Shown: positions 7,363 through 15,567 of the stretch, one piece after another
How positions within the stretch are numbered: the stretch's first letter is position 1
Layout of the letters: each line of letters begins with the position of its first letter
Origin: VBDM01 sp035637655
GTDB lineage: Bacteria; Pseudomonadota; Gammaproteobacteria; Burkholderiales; SG8-39
Assembly: GCA_035637655.1 (NCBI GenBank)
Contig: DASPWT010000222.1
Location: 1 to 64,000, forward strand
Direction: 5' to 3'
Length of the DNA: 64,000 nt
Program-made: the position numbers and the translations under genes
Notes under the pieces: model-generated
The model's database searches: none
What the model was told of the DNA's origin: nothing
What the model saw: only the letters and a program-made list of their open reading frames with translations

Positions 7363-7458
7363 AGCTTCTGCAACGGCCGAAACACTCTGTTACATCAACC
7401 GTCTGGCGCCTCGCGCGTTAATGCGGTTAAGCTTGACACCCTGCAACAGGAGGCTTCC

Positions 7459-8106
7459 ATGGAAACACAAGCAGTACGTCAGACCCATCCTCTCCTCATC
7501 GTCGCCGCGATCGCGATCACGCTGTTCAGCCTCGTTGGAATCGGAGCCGTTCTCGGCTGGATCCCGACCTCGGTCGGGAACCCGGGCGCCGCAAGCACGC
7601 CCCTTGCCCAGGCGCCCGAGCAGCCCGCAGCGCAGCCCGAAGAGGCAAAGCCCGCCGAGCCCAAGCCGGCGGCCAAGCCAAAGCCGAGACCGGTCGTGAG
7701 ATCGGAGCCGCCACACGTGGCCGCCCGCGCGGCCGTTCCGCCTCCTCCCCCTGTCGTCGTCGCCGCGATCTGCCGCGAGTGCGCCGTGGTCGAGGAAGTG
7801 CGCGAGGTTGAGAAAGCCGGCACCGGGTCGGGCGCCGGAGCGGTCGGAGGCGCGGTAGTGGGCGGAGTGCTCGGTCACCAGATGGGCGGCGGCCGAGGCA
7901 AGGACATCGCAACCGTCCTTGGCGCGCTCGGCGGCGGCCTTGCCGGAAACCAGATCGAGAAGAACGCGAAAAAGACCGTGGAATACCAGATCATCATCCG
8001 CTACGAGGACGGCACCAAGGGCCTGTTCACCCAGGCCACGCCGCCGAGCTGGCGTCCCGGCGACAAGGTGAAGATCATCGACGGGGTGATCCAGGCACGC
8101 GGCTAA
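7459..8106 (+). CDS. Glycine-zipper 2TM domain protein
   Basis: 215 residues. ATG 7459 follows AGGAGG by five bases. Residues about 11-34 form one hydrophobic segment (LLIVAAIAITLFSLVGIGAV), a membrane anchor or uncleaved signal. Residues about 40-100 are Pro/Ala/Lys-rich and probably span the periplasm. A CREC motif precedes the glycine zipper at about residues 125-165 (GAVGGAVVGGVLG, then GALGGGLAGNQIE), followed by a small beta domain with YQIIIRYEDG and WRPGDKVKI. This matches the Rick_17kDa_Anti/glycine zipper 2TM family (PF05433) of envelope proteins. No lipobox is seen at the N terminus. Precise function unknown. A terminator follows. Confidence 0.8.
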   Translation: METQAVRQTHPLLIVAAIAITLFSLVGIGAVLGWIPTSVGNPGAASTPLAQAPEQPAAQPEEAKPAEPKPAAKPKPRPVVRSEPPHVAARAAVPPPPPVVVAAICRECAVVEEVREVEKAGTGSGAGAVGGAVVGGVLGHQMGGGRGKDIATVLGALGGGLAGNQIEKNAKKTVEYQIIIRYEDGTKGLFTQATPPSWRPGDKVKIIDGVIQARG

Positions 8107-8121
8107 CGAAGTCACAGCGAG

Positions 8122-8148
8122 AACGCGGGCGAATGCCCGCGTTTTTTT
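8122..8148 (+). terminator. Rho-independent terminator after the glycine-zipper gene
   Basis: ACGCGGGC (8123-8130) pairs with GCCCGCGT (8135-8142) around GAAT, followed directly by a run of T to 8148. A strong plus-strand terminator 15 bases after the stop codon. Confidence 0.9.
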
Positions 8149-8193
8149 GAGGGAGCGTTTCGCAAAAGGCGGGCCGCGGAATAAAATCGCGGC

Positions 8194-9054
8194 ATGACCG
8201 GACTCGCCATCGCCCTGGTGCTGGGCGCCGCGCTCGTCCACGCGAGCTGGAACTATCTACTCAAGAAAAGCGGCGGCGGGATCGGCTTCGTCTGGGCGTT
8301 CGCCGCGCTGTCCTCGCTGCTCTACGCGCCGCTCGCCGTCGGCGCGGTCATCGTGCAGCATTTCGAGTTCACGATCGAGGCGCTCGCCTTTCTTTTCGCG
8401 AGCGCGGTGCTCCACACGGCCTACTACCTGCTGCTCGACCGAGGCTACCGGCACGGCGATCTCTCGGTCGTCTATCCGCTCGCGCGAGCGACGGGCCCTT
8501 TCCTCACGGTTCTGGTCGCGATCGCCATGCTCGGCGAGCGGCCCGGCATCGTCGCCCTGTGCGGTGCGGCGCTCGTGGTCGGGGGAGCTTTCTTCCTCGC
8601 GGGGAACCCTGCCAGGCTGCGCGAGGCGGGCGCCTCGCGCGGAATCGCGTTCGCGCTGCTCACCGGCTGCATGATCGCGTCGTATACAGTCGTCGACAAA
8701 CAGGCGGTGAGCGCCGTGCTGATCCCGCCCATCCTGCAGGACTGGGGCGCCAACCTCGGCCGGGTGATCGTGATGGCTCCGCTCGCCCTCAGGCGCCGCG
8801 AAGAGGTGAAGGCCGCCTGGACCCGGCAGAGGAAGGCCGTGATCCTGGTTGCCCTGCTCTGCCCGCTTTCCTATATCCTCGTGCTGACCGCCATGGTCTT
8901 CACGCCGGTCAGCTATGTCGCGCCGGCGCGCGAGATCAGTATCCTGTTTGCCGCGCTGATGGGGGCCCACTGGCTCCAGGAAGGCGACGTGCCGCGCCGC
9001 GTTGCCGCCGCCGCTGCGATGGCGTTGGGTGTTGTCGCACTCGCTATAGGCTAG
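8194..9054 (+). CDS. EamA/DMT-family membrane transporter
   Basis: 286 residues made almost entirely of hydrophobic helices, about ten in total, arranged as two EamA repeats (about 1-135 and 150-286). The N terminus reads LVLGAALVHASWNYLLKKS, as in many DMT permeases, and SVVYPLARATGPFLTVLVA gives the conserved helix 3-4 region. Such proteins export amino acids or other small metabolites; the substrate cannot be told from sequence. It lies downstream of the terminator at 8122, so it has its own promoter. marC starts 14 bases after it and is probably co-transcribed. Confidence 0.85.
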   Translation: MTGLAIALVLGAALVHASWNYLLKKSGGGIGFVWAFAALSSLLYAPLAVGAVIVQHFEFTIEALAFLFASAVLHTAYYLLLDRGYRHGDLSVVYPLARATGPFLTVLVAIAMLGERPGIVALCGAALVVGGAFFLAGNPARLREAGASRGIAFALLTGCMIASYTVVDKQAVSAVLIPPILQDWGANLGRVIVMAPLALRRREEVKAAWTRQRKAVILVALLCPLSYILVLTAMVFTPVSYVAPAREISILFAALMGAHWLQEGDVPRRVAAAAAMALGVVALAIG

Positions 9055-9068
9055 TGTAAGCTCGCGCC

Positions 9069-9674
9069 ATGGAAGTCTCCTTCGCTTCCGCCGTCGTGAT
9101 CCTGCTGCTCGTGACCGATCCGATCGGCAACATCCCCTTGTTCGTCTCTCTGCTGCGACACGTCGATCCGGAACGCCGCGTCCGGGTGATCGTGCGCGAG
9201 TGCGCGATCGCGCTTGCCGTGCTGCTGATATGCGTGCCTTTCGGCAGCTCCCTCCTCGAGCTCTTCGGATTGTCGGAGCGCTCGCTCAACCTCGCCGGCG
9301 GCGTCATCCTGTTCCTGATCGCGCTGCGCATGATCTTTCACGGCCCCGAGGGCATTTTCGGAGAAACGGCTTCGGGTGAGCCGTTCGTCGTGCCGCTTGC
9401 GATTCCCTCCATAGCCGGGCCCGCGGCAATCGCCACCGTGGTGCTGCTCGTGTCGCGCGAGCCGCAGCGCCTGCCGGAATGGCTTCTCGCAGTGACCGTG
9501 GCCGTAGCGGCGTGTTTGGTGGCTCTGGTATTCGCCGAGCGCATCAGCAGGTGGGTGGGCGAAGGGGTGCTCGCGGCCTTCGAGCGGCTGATGGGACTGC
9601 TGTTGACGGCGATCGCGGTGGAGATGTTATTGCGCGGGATCGAGGGGTTCGTTCGTCACCTGCAATCCGGCTAG
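9069..9674 (+). CDS. MarC-family integral membrane protein
   Basis: 201 residues with six predicted membrane helices. LLVTDPIGNIPLFVSLL near the N terminus and PLAIPSIAGPAAIATVVLL in the middle are the two diagnostic motifs of the MarC family (PF01914, formerly UPF0056); they correspond to each other as internal repeats. The family's transport activity is not firmly established, and the old link to multiple antibiotic resistance is not supported. It is convergent with the patatin-like gene, whose stop lies 14 bases away. Confidence 0.9.
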   Translation: MEVSFASAVVILLLVTDPIGNIPLFVSLLRHVDPERRVRVIVRECAIALAVLLICVPFGSSLLELFGLSERSLNLAGGVILFLIALRMIFHGPEGIFGETASGEPFVVPLAIPSIAGPAAIATVVLLVSREPQRLPEWLLAVTVAVAACLVALVFAERISRWVGEGVLAAFERLMGLLLTAIAVEMLLRGIEGFVRHLQSG

Positions 9675-9688
9675 GGCCGGGCCTCGAC

Positions 9689-10579
9689 TCAAGCAGGAAT
9701 CGCGTCGCGTATCGCAGGAAGCATGCGCGCGACCGCTTCGCGGCCTTCGGCGATCGCGATCGCCGCGCGGTGATAGTCGAGCGAGCCCAGGTGCGCGAGC
9801 CGCGGCGTGAGCAGCACGTCGGGCGGCTCGCCGGCGAGACGGCTGCGCGCGATCCGGACCTGCATCACGTCGATCGAACCCATCAGCGCTTCCAGCATCG
9901 AGGGCGGGTCGCCGGTTTCGCCTTCGGCCGGGGCACCGTCGCGGCGCGGAAACAGCTTGCCGAGGAGCCGGTGCCGCCCCGTCTGCGTGTTCGAATCCTC
10001 GCGCTTCCTGCGGGCGTGGCGCCCGACGATGTCGGAGCCGACGTCCACCGCGATGACGATGTCCGCGCCCATCGCGCGGGCGAGCGACACGGGCACCGGA
10101 TTCACCACCCCGCCATCGATCAGGTATCGGCCCTCGCGCAGCACGGCACGGAACAGTCCCGGCACAGCGATCGAAGCACGGACCGCATCCGACACCCTCC
10201 CCTCGCGCAGCCAGATCTCCTGTCCGGAGTGGAGATCGGTCGCCACCGCGGCAAACGGGATGGCGAGCTCGGAAAATTCGCTCTCGACGAGCTCCTGGCG
10301 AAAGAAGTCGGTGACGCGCTCCCCCTTGATGAGGCCGCCGCGCAAGCGGATGTCGATCATCCGCAGCATGCTCCTCCAGTCGAAGGCAAGCGCCCAGGCC
10401 TCCAGTTGGTCGAGACGGCTGGCCGCGAATGCCGCGCCGACCAGCGCGCCGACCGAGCACCCGGCGATCAGATCCGGCTTGACGCCCTCGCTCTGAAGCG
10501 CACGCAGCACGCCGATGTGCGCCCAGCCGCGCGCGGAGCCTGCGCCGAGCGCGAATCCGATTTTGGGCCGGCGCGCCAT
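9689..10579 (-). CDS. Patatin-like phospholipase (RssA type)
   Basis: 296 residues. The N terminus FALGAGSARGWAHIGVLRAL gives the glycine-rich oxyanion hole. GCSVGA holds the nucleophilic serine of the GXSXG motif, and DGGVVNPVPVS holds the catalytic aspartate of the DGG dyad, all in the order expected for bacterial patatin-like esterases. No signal peptide, so probably cytosolic or peripheral at the inner membrane. Substrate unknown. It stands 25 bases downstream of the ketothiolase gene on the same strand. The neighbourhood (PHA metabolism) makes a link with granules or lipids conceivable but unproven. Confidence 0.85.
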   Translation of the reverse strand: MARRPKIGFALGAGSARGWAHIGVLRALQSEGVKPDLIAGCSVGALVGAAFAASRLDQLEAWALAFDWRSMLRMIDIRLRGGLIKGERVTDFFRQELVESEFSELAIPFAAVATDLHSGQEIWLREGRVSDAVRASIAVPGLFRAVLREGRYLIDGGVVNPVPVSLARAMGADIVIAVDVGSDIVGRHARRKREDSNTQTGRHRLLGKLFPRRDGAPAEGETGDPPSMLEALMGSIDVMQVRIARSRLAGEPPDVLLTPRLAHLGSLDYHRAAIAIAEGREAVARMLPAIRDAIPA

Positions 10580-10604
10580 GGCTTTACTGATGGAACATAC
10601 GGCA

Positions 10605-11789
10605 TCACATCCGCTCGAAAATCGCCGCGATCCCCTGCCCGCCGCCGATGCACATCGTGACCAGCGCGTAGCGCTTGCCCGTGCGGTGCAGTTCGTAAAT
10701 CGCCTTCACGGTGAGGATGCACCCGGTTGCGCCGATGGGGTGGCCCAGCGCGACGGCCCCGCCGTTGGGATTGACCTTCGCCGGATCGAGCCCGAGATCG
10801 CGCGTCACCGCCATCGCCTGGACCGCGAAGGCCTCGTTCGACTCGATCACGTCCATGTCGGCGGGCTTGAGCCCGGACTTTTCGAACACGCGCTTCACCG
10901 CTGGGATCGGTCCGAGGCCCATCAGCTGCGGATCGACGCCGGCGTGCGCGTAGGCGACCAGACGCGCAAGCGGCTTGGCGCCCTGCTTCTGCGCCGCAGA
11001 TTTCTCCATCAGCACCACCGCGGCGGCGGCGTCGTTGATGCCCGAGGCATTGCCCGCGGTAACGGTGCCGTCCTTCTTGAACACCGTCTTCAGCTTCTGC
11101 AGGTCCTCGATCTTCAGGTCCTTGCGCACATGCTCGTCGGTGTCGAACTGAGCGGGTCCTTTCTTCGATTTCACTTCCACCGGCACGATCTGGCTCTTGA
11201 AGAAGCCGGTCTCGATCGCTTTCGCCGCGCGCTTGTGGCTCTCGAGCGAGAACGCATCCTGTTCGTCACGAGTCACGCCGTATTTCGCCGCGATATTTTC
11301 CGCCGTCACGCCCATGTGGCCGTTGCCGAACGGATCGTGCAGCGCCCCGGTCATGGCATCGATGAGTTGCGCGTCGCCCATGCGCTGGCCCCAGCGCGCG
11401 GCGGGTATGAAGTAGGCGGCACGGCTCATGCTCTCGCCGCCCGCGCCGATCGCGACGTCGGTGTCGCCGAGCAGGATATGCTGCGACGCCGAGACGATCG
11501 CCTGCAGCCCGCTGCCGCACAGGCGATTGACCGTCAGGCAGGGCGTGCCGGCCGGCAGCCCTCCCTCGATCGCTGCGACGCGCGAGATGTACATGTCGCG
11601 CGCCTCGCCGTGGATCACGCTGCCGAGTACGACGTGACCGACCGTCGCCGGGTCGATCCTCGCCCGCGCGACCGCTTCCTTGATCGCAATCGCGCCGAGC
11701 TTCGTCGGCGGAATGTCCTTGAGCGAGCCGCCGTAGTCGCCGATCGCGGTGCGAACGCCGCTCGTCACGACCACTTCACGTTGTGCCAT
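10605..11789 (-). CDS. bktB: Beta-ketothiolase / acetyl-CoA acetyltransferase
   Basis: 394 residues, the usual length for biosynthetic thiolases. It condenses two acyl-CoA units (typically acetyl-CoA to acetoacetyl-CoA), the first step of PHA synthesis. The acyl-accepting cysteine is C91 in NRLCGSG, the catalytic histidine H350 in GHPIGATG, and the second cysteine C380 in TMCIGGGQG. ATG 11789 has the strong site AAGGAGG six bases upstream. It sits 42 bases after rimO and within the phaR-phaB-phaC region on the same strand, supporting a PHA role. The sequence looks closer to BktB (GEARDMYISRVAAIEGG) than to PhaA, so longer 3-ketoacyl substrates are possible. Confidence 0.88.
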   Translation of the reverse strand: MAQREVVVTSGVRTAIGDYGGSLKDIPPTKLGAIAIKEAVARARIDPATVGHVVLGSVIHGEARDMYISRVAAIEGGLPAGTPCLTVNRLCGSGLQAIVSASQHILLGDTDVAIGAGGESMSRAAYFIPAARWGQRMGDAQLIDAMTGALHDPFGNGHMGVTAENIAAKYGVTRDEQDAFSLESHKRAAKAIETGFFKSQIVPVEVKSKKGPAQFDTDEHVRKDLKIEDLQKLKTVFKKDGTVTAGNASGINDAAAAVVLMEKSAAQKQGAKPLARLVAYAHAGVDPQLMGLGPIPAVKRVFEKSGLKPADMDVIESNEAFAVQAMAVTRDLGLDPAKVNPNGGAVALGHPIGATGCILTVKAIYELHRTGKRYALVTMCIGGGQGIAAIFERM

Positions 11790-11831
11790 AAATACCTCCT
11801 TGCCAACCGGACCCCGGCCGGCCGTGTTGCA

Positions 11832-13193
11832 TCACGGCCGGCGTTCGCTGGCGGCAGACGCGCGCAGGCGCATCTGCCGAATTCCCAGCTCACCCCATAG
11901 ATCGTGGGCGTCGGAGCGCAGCACCTTCACCTGCACCCGAGCGCCCGGCTTGAGCGTCGAGCCGTCCTCGATGTGCACCACGCCATCGATTTCCGGGGCG
12001 TCGGCGGCGGAGCGTCCCACAGCCCGTCCCGCCTTCACTTCATCCACCAATACTTCGAGGGTCTTTCCCAGCTTGCGCTTCAGACGCCGAGCGCTGATTT
12101 TCTCCTGCAGCTGCATGAGCCGCTCACGGCGGTTTTCGCGCGCTTCGTTCGGAAGCGCGCCGGGCAGTTCGTTGGCTTTCGCGCCATGCACCGGCGAATA
12201 CGCAAAACAGCCGACGCGGTCGAGCTCGGCCTCCTCGAGAAAATCGAGCAGCTCCCGGAATTCGCCTTCGGTCTCGCCCGGGAACCCGGCGATGAAGGTG
12301 CTGCGGATCGTGATGTCCGGGCAGATCCTGCGCCAGGCGCGGATGCGCTCAAGATTGTCCTCGCCGCTTGCAGGGCGCTTCATGAGTTTCAAGATCCGCC
12401 GGCTCGCGTGCTGAAACGGAACGTCGATGTAGGGAAGGACCCTGCCTTCGGCCATGAGCGGGATCACCTCGTCCACGTGGGGATAGGGATAAACGTAGTG
12501 GAGCCGCACCCACACCCCCAATTCTCCGAGAGCCGCCGCCAGATCGCCCATGCGCGCCTTGAGGGGTCGCCCGCCCCAGAAACCGGTGCGGTACTTGAGG
12601 TCCACACCGTACGCGCTCGTGTCCTGAGAAATCACCAGCAGCTCCTTCACGCCTGCTTTCACCAGGTTTTCCGCCTCCCGCATCACCTCGCCGATCGGCC
12701 GGCTCACCAGATCGCCTCGCAGGGACGGGATGATGCAGAACGTGCAGCGGTGATTGCAGCCTTCGGAGATCTTCAGGTAGGCGTAGTGCCGCGGAGTGAG
12801 CTTGATGCCCTGGGGAGGCACCAGGTCGGTGAAGGGATCATGAGGCCTGGGCAGATGCTCGTGCACCGCCGCCATCACCTCTTCCAGCGCGTGCGGCCCC
12901 GTGACGGCGAGGACTTTCGGATGGGTCTCGCGAACCATGTCGCCCTTTGCACCGAGGCAACCCGTGACGATCACCCGGCCGTTCTCGGCGAGCGCCTCAC
13001 CGATGGCGCCGAGCGACTCCTGTACCGCCGACTCGATGAACCCGCAGGTGTTGACGACGACGAGATCGGCCCCGTCGTACGAAGGCGAAATCGCGTAGCC
13101 CTCCGCGCGCAGCCGCGTGAGGATGCCTTCGGAATCGACCAGAGCTTTGGGACAGCCGAGCGAGACGAACCCGACCTTTGGAGAAGATTTCAG
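11832..13193 (-). CDS. rimO: Ribosomal protein S12 methylthiotransferase
   Basis: RimO attaches a methylthio group to an aspartate of ribosomal protein S12 by radical-SAM chemistry. Order of domains: UPF0004 domain with three cysteines (FVSLGCPKALVDS, NTCGFI, TGCLGAKG), radical-SAM CxxxCxxC motif in KISEGCNHRCTFCIIPSLRG, and a C-terminal TRAM domain. The open frame extends upstream to 13427, but that part overlaps phaR and matches no RimO. No ATG, GTG or TTG lies near the expected start. CTG 13193 overlaps the phaR stop as CTGA and has GAGGA nine bases upstream, so I take it as start (453 residues; E. coli 441). An A9 run lies just before it, so a sequencing slip or real frameshifting is the alternative. 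Confidence 0.85.
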   Translation of the reverse strand: MKSSPKVGFVSLGCPKALVDSEGILTRLRAEGYAISPSYDGADLVVVNTCGFIESAVQESLGAIGEALAENGRVIVTGCLGAKGDMVRETHPKVLAVTGPHALEEVMAAVHEHLPRPHDPFTDLVPPQGIKLTPRHYAYLKISEGCNHRCTFCIIPSLRGDLVSRPIGEVMREAENLVKAGVKELLVISQDTSAYGVDLKYRTGFWGGRPLKARMGDLAAALGELGVWVRLHYVYPYPHVDEVIPLMAEGRVLPYIDVPFQHASRRILKLMKRPASGEDNLERIRAWRRICPDITIRSTFIAGFPGETEGEFRELLDFLEEAELDRVGCFAYSPVHGAKANELPGALPNEARENRRERLMQLQEKISARRLKRKLGKTLEVLVDEVKAGRAVGRSAADAPEIDGVVHIEDGSTLKPGARVQVKVLRSDAHDLWGELGIRQMRLRASAASERRP

Positions 13194-13807
13194 GTTTTTT
13201 TTTCCTCGCCGGGCGCCTTCTTTTCGCTGGGAGGCTGCGCGCTGTTCGGCGGAGCGCCGAATCCCGGCACTCCCGGGAATCCAGGGAAGGTGAAGCCGGA
13301 GAACATGTTGCGCGTCTGGTTCTGGAGCTGTTCCTGCATCTGCAGGAACACGTTGCGGCTCTGTTCCATGTACGCCGAGATCAGGCTCTGCATCGCCGGG
13401 CCCTGGAAGCTCATGAACTGTTTCCATTGGTCCTCGTTCGATTTGGTGGGTTCCCCGTAGAGCTTTTGCGACTGCTCCTGCATGCTCTTTTGGATTTCCC
13501 CGAACAGCTGCATGTTGCGCTCGAGATAGGCGCCGAGCATCCCCTGCATCGCGTTGCCGTAGGAGCGGATGAACTGCGTGAGAATGTCCGAGGAGAACAT
13601 CGGCGCGCCGGCGGTTTCTTCTTCCAGAATGATCTGCAGCAGGATCGAACGCGTCAGGTCTTCCTTGGTCTTGTCGTCCACCACCTGGAATTCCTCGCCC
13701 TGCACGACGAGCTTCTTTACATCGGCGAGCGTGATGTACACGCTCGTCTTGGTATCGTAGAGCCGGCGATTCGGGTATTTCTTGATCAGTCGGGTGGGTT
13801 CGGACAT
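13190..13807 (-). CDS. phaR: Polyhydroxyalkanoate synthesis repressor PhaR
   Basis: 205 residues. The N-terminal block RLIKKYPNRRLYDTKTSVYITLADVKKLV is the PHA_gran_rgn/PhaR DNA-binding domain. A second domain (about 60-110) follows, then a Gln/Met-rich helical region (about 110-170), and a Pro/Lys tail ending in a lysine-rich run encoded by A9. PhaR binds PHA polymer and DNA; when polymer is absent it represses phasin and phaR genes. It lies between phaB and rimO on the same strand, and its TGA overlaps the proposed rimO CTG start. Confidence 0.92.
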   Translation of the reverse strand: MSEPTRLIKKYPNRRLYDTKTSVYITLADVKKLVVQGEEFQVVDDKTKEDLTRSILLQIILEEETAGAPMFSSDILTQFIRSYGNAMQGMLGAYLERNMQLFGEIQKSMQEQSQKLYGEPTKSNEDQWKQFMSFQGPAMQSLISAYMEQSRNVFLQMQEQLQNQTRNMFSGFTFPGFPGVPGFGAPPNSAQPPSEKKAPGEEKKT

Positions 13808-13896
13808 GGGGACCCTTGCCTCATCGTGTCGTGCTGCGGTGCCACATGATACTGGACTTTCCCGCTCGGTTCCATCCAGTCGGCCCTCCAGCCCGC

Positions 13897-14640
13897 TTAC
13901 GCCATGTGCTGCCCGCCGTTGATGGCAATGTTGGCGCCGTTGACGAACGCGGCCTCCTCCGAGCAGAGGTAAATGATCAGCCCGGCGATCTCTTCGGGCT
14001 TGCCGAGCCGTCCGATGGGAATCTGCGGAAGGATTTTCGAGTCGAGAATCTCCTTCGGAATCGCCGTCACCATCCTGGTCCCGATGTAGCCTGGCGAGAT
14101 GGTATTGACGGTCACGCCCTTCTTCGCCACTTCCAGAGCGAGGGACTTGGTGAAGCCGTGCATGCCGGCCTTCGCCGCAGCGTAGTTGGTCTGGCCGAAC
14201 GCGCCCTTCGAGCCATTCACCGAGGACACGTTGATGACGCGGCCCCAGGTGCGGTCCAGCATTCCGTCGCAGACCTGCTTGGTCATGTTGAAGACGGAAT
14301 CGAGGTTGGTGTGCAGGACTGCGTCCCAGTCGTCCTTGGTCATCTTCCTGAAGGTCATGTCACGCGTAATTCCGGCGTTGTTGACGAGGATGTCTACCGG
14401 GCCGAAGTCCTTGGTCACGCTCTCGACGCACGCCTTACACGACTCGAAGTCGGCGACGTTGCAGGCATAAGCGCGGAATTCGTAACCGCGCGACTTCATC
14501 TCAGCGGTCCACTGGTTGACCGTCTTGTTCGAGGGCGAATAGGTCACGGCTACGCGGTATCCCGCATCCGCCATTTTCGTGCTGATCGTCTCCCCCAGCC
14601 CGCCCATGCCTCCCGTGATCAGCGCCAGCCGCGTTGCCAT
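13897..14640 (-). CDS. phaB: Acetoacetyl-CoA reductase (PhaB), first paralogue
   Basis: 247-residue short-chain dehydrogenase. NADPH-binding GGMGGLG at residues 10-16; NNAGITRD; catalytic Ser in NVSSVNGSKG, Tyr in QTNYAAAKAG with Lys four residues on. The GIT-RD-TFRKM segment and the final NGGQHMA are typical of PhaB, which reduces acetoacetyl-CoA to (R)-3-hydroxybutyryl-CoA. ATG 14640 has a strong AAGGAGGA site. It stands between phaR and a second phaB-like gene, 73 bases downstream of the latter. Confidence 0.9.
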   Translation of the reverse strand: MATRLALITGGMGGLGETISTKMADAGYRVAVTYSPSNKTVNQWTAEMKSRGYEFRAYACNVADFESCKACVESVTKDFGPVDILVNNAGITRDMTFRKMTKDDWDAVLHTNLDSVFNMTKQVCDGMLDRTWGRVINVSSVNGSKGAFGQTNYAAAKAGMHGFTKSLALEVAKKGVTVNTISPGYIGTRMVTAIPKEILDSKILPQIPIGRLGKPEEIAGLIIYLCSEEAAFVNGANIAINGGQHMA

Positions 14641-14713
14641 GACTCCTCCTTGCGTCCTCGATTCGGTGCCGTCCCGATTATGCTTCGGGATTATTGCACC
14701 GTTCGGATCGGAG

Positions 14714-15529
14714 TCAAACCATGTGTAGCCCGCCGTTGATCGAGATGTTCGCGCCGGTGATGTACCCCGCTTCCTCGGAGGCGAGATACCAGACGAGGCC
14801 TGCGACCTCCTCGGGCTGAGCGAGGCGGCCCATCGGGATCTGTTCGACGATCGAGTTCAGGATTTCCGGCTTCATCGCCCTGACCATGTCCGTCTGGACG
14901 TAGCCCGGCGAGATGGTATTGACGGTTACACCTTTTTTCACGACCTCTTGCGCCAATGCCTTGGAGAATCCGTGCATTCCCGCCTTCGCTGCCGAATAGT
15001 TGGTCTGGCCGAACTGGCCCTTGAGCGCATTCACCGAAGAGATGTTGACGATGCGACCCCAGCCACGGTCCATCATGCCCTCGATCACCTGACGCGTGAC
15101 GTTGAAGACGCTGTTGAGATTGGTATTGATCACCGCGTACCAGTCGGCGGGCGACATGCGTTTGAAAACGCCGTCGCGCGTGATGCCGGCATTGTTGACG
15201 AGAATGTCCACCGGGCCGATCACCGAGCCGATCTGATAGAACATGTCGGCGCAGGAGTCGTAGTCGTCGACGTCGCCCTCGGCGGCGTGGACTTGGAGGC
15301 CTTCGCCGTGCATCCTCGCGATCCAGTCATCCTTCTTTTCGTAGCCGGGCAGGCAGCCCGCAACAACCTTCACGCCGTTCCGCGCCAGGCGCCGGCACAC
15401 TGCCGTGCCGATTCCGCCCATACCACCGCTCACGAACGCAATGCGCTGTTTGAGGGGGCTCGCAACTTCCTGCACCGGCTGCGTGCCTGAGCTCGTGCCT
15501 GCGCGTCTTAGCGCTGCCGCGGTGGTCAT
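14714..15529 (-). CDS. phaB: Acetoacetyl-CoA reductase (PhaB), second paralogue
   Basis: 271-residue short-chain dehydrogenase clearly related to the adjacent phaB. It has GGMGGIGTAVCRRLA (cofactor), NNAGITRDGVFKRM, catalytic NISSVNALKG and QTNYSAAKAG, and the end NGGLHMV. It has about 25 extra N-terminal residues compared with the neighbour. The open frame continues upstream to 15889 inside phaC, but ATG 15529 has GGGAGAG eight bases upstream and gives the normal family length, so I start there. Immediately downstream of phaC. Probably the main PHA reductase or one with a different chain-length preference. Confidence 0.88.
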   Translation of the reverse strand: MTTAAALRRAGTSSGTQPVQEVASPLKQRIAFVSGGMGGIGTAVCRRLARNGVKVVAGCLPGYEKKDDWIARMHGEGLQVHAAEGDVDDYDSCADMFYQIGSVIGPVDILVNNAGITRDGVFKRMSPADWYAVINTNLNSVFNVTRQVIEGMMDRGWGRIVNISSVNALKGQFGQTNYSAAKAGMHGFSKALAQEVVKKGVTVNTISPGYVQTDMVRAMKPEILNSIVEQIPMGRLAQPEEVAGLVWYLASEEAGYITGANISINGGLHMV

Positions 15530-15567
15530 GGTTCGATCTCTCCCTGAAAAATCTTGCTCTGCGGCGC

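Noticed and set aside
11832..13427. RimO extended to 531 residues with a phaR-overlapping N terminus
   Set aside because: The extra residues are phaR read in another frame and match no RimO N terminus. A CTG start next to the phaR stop explains the data better.
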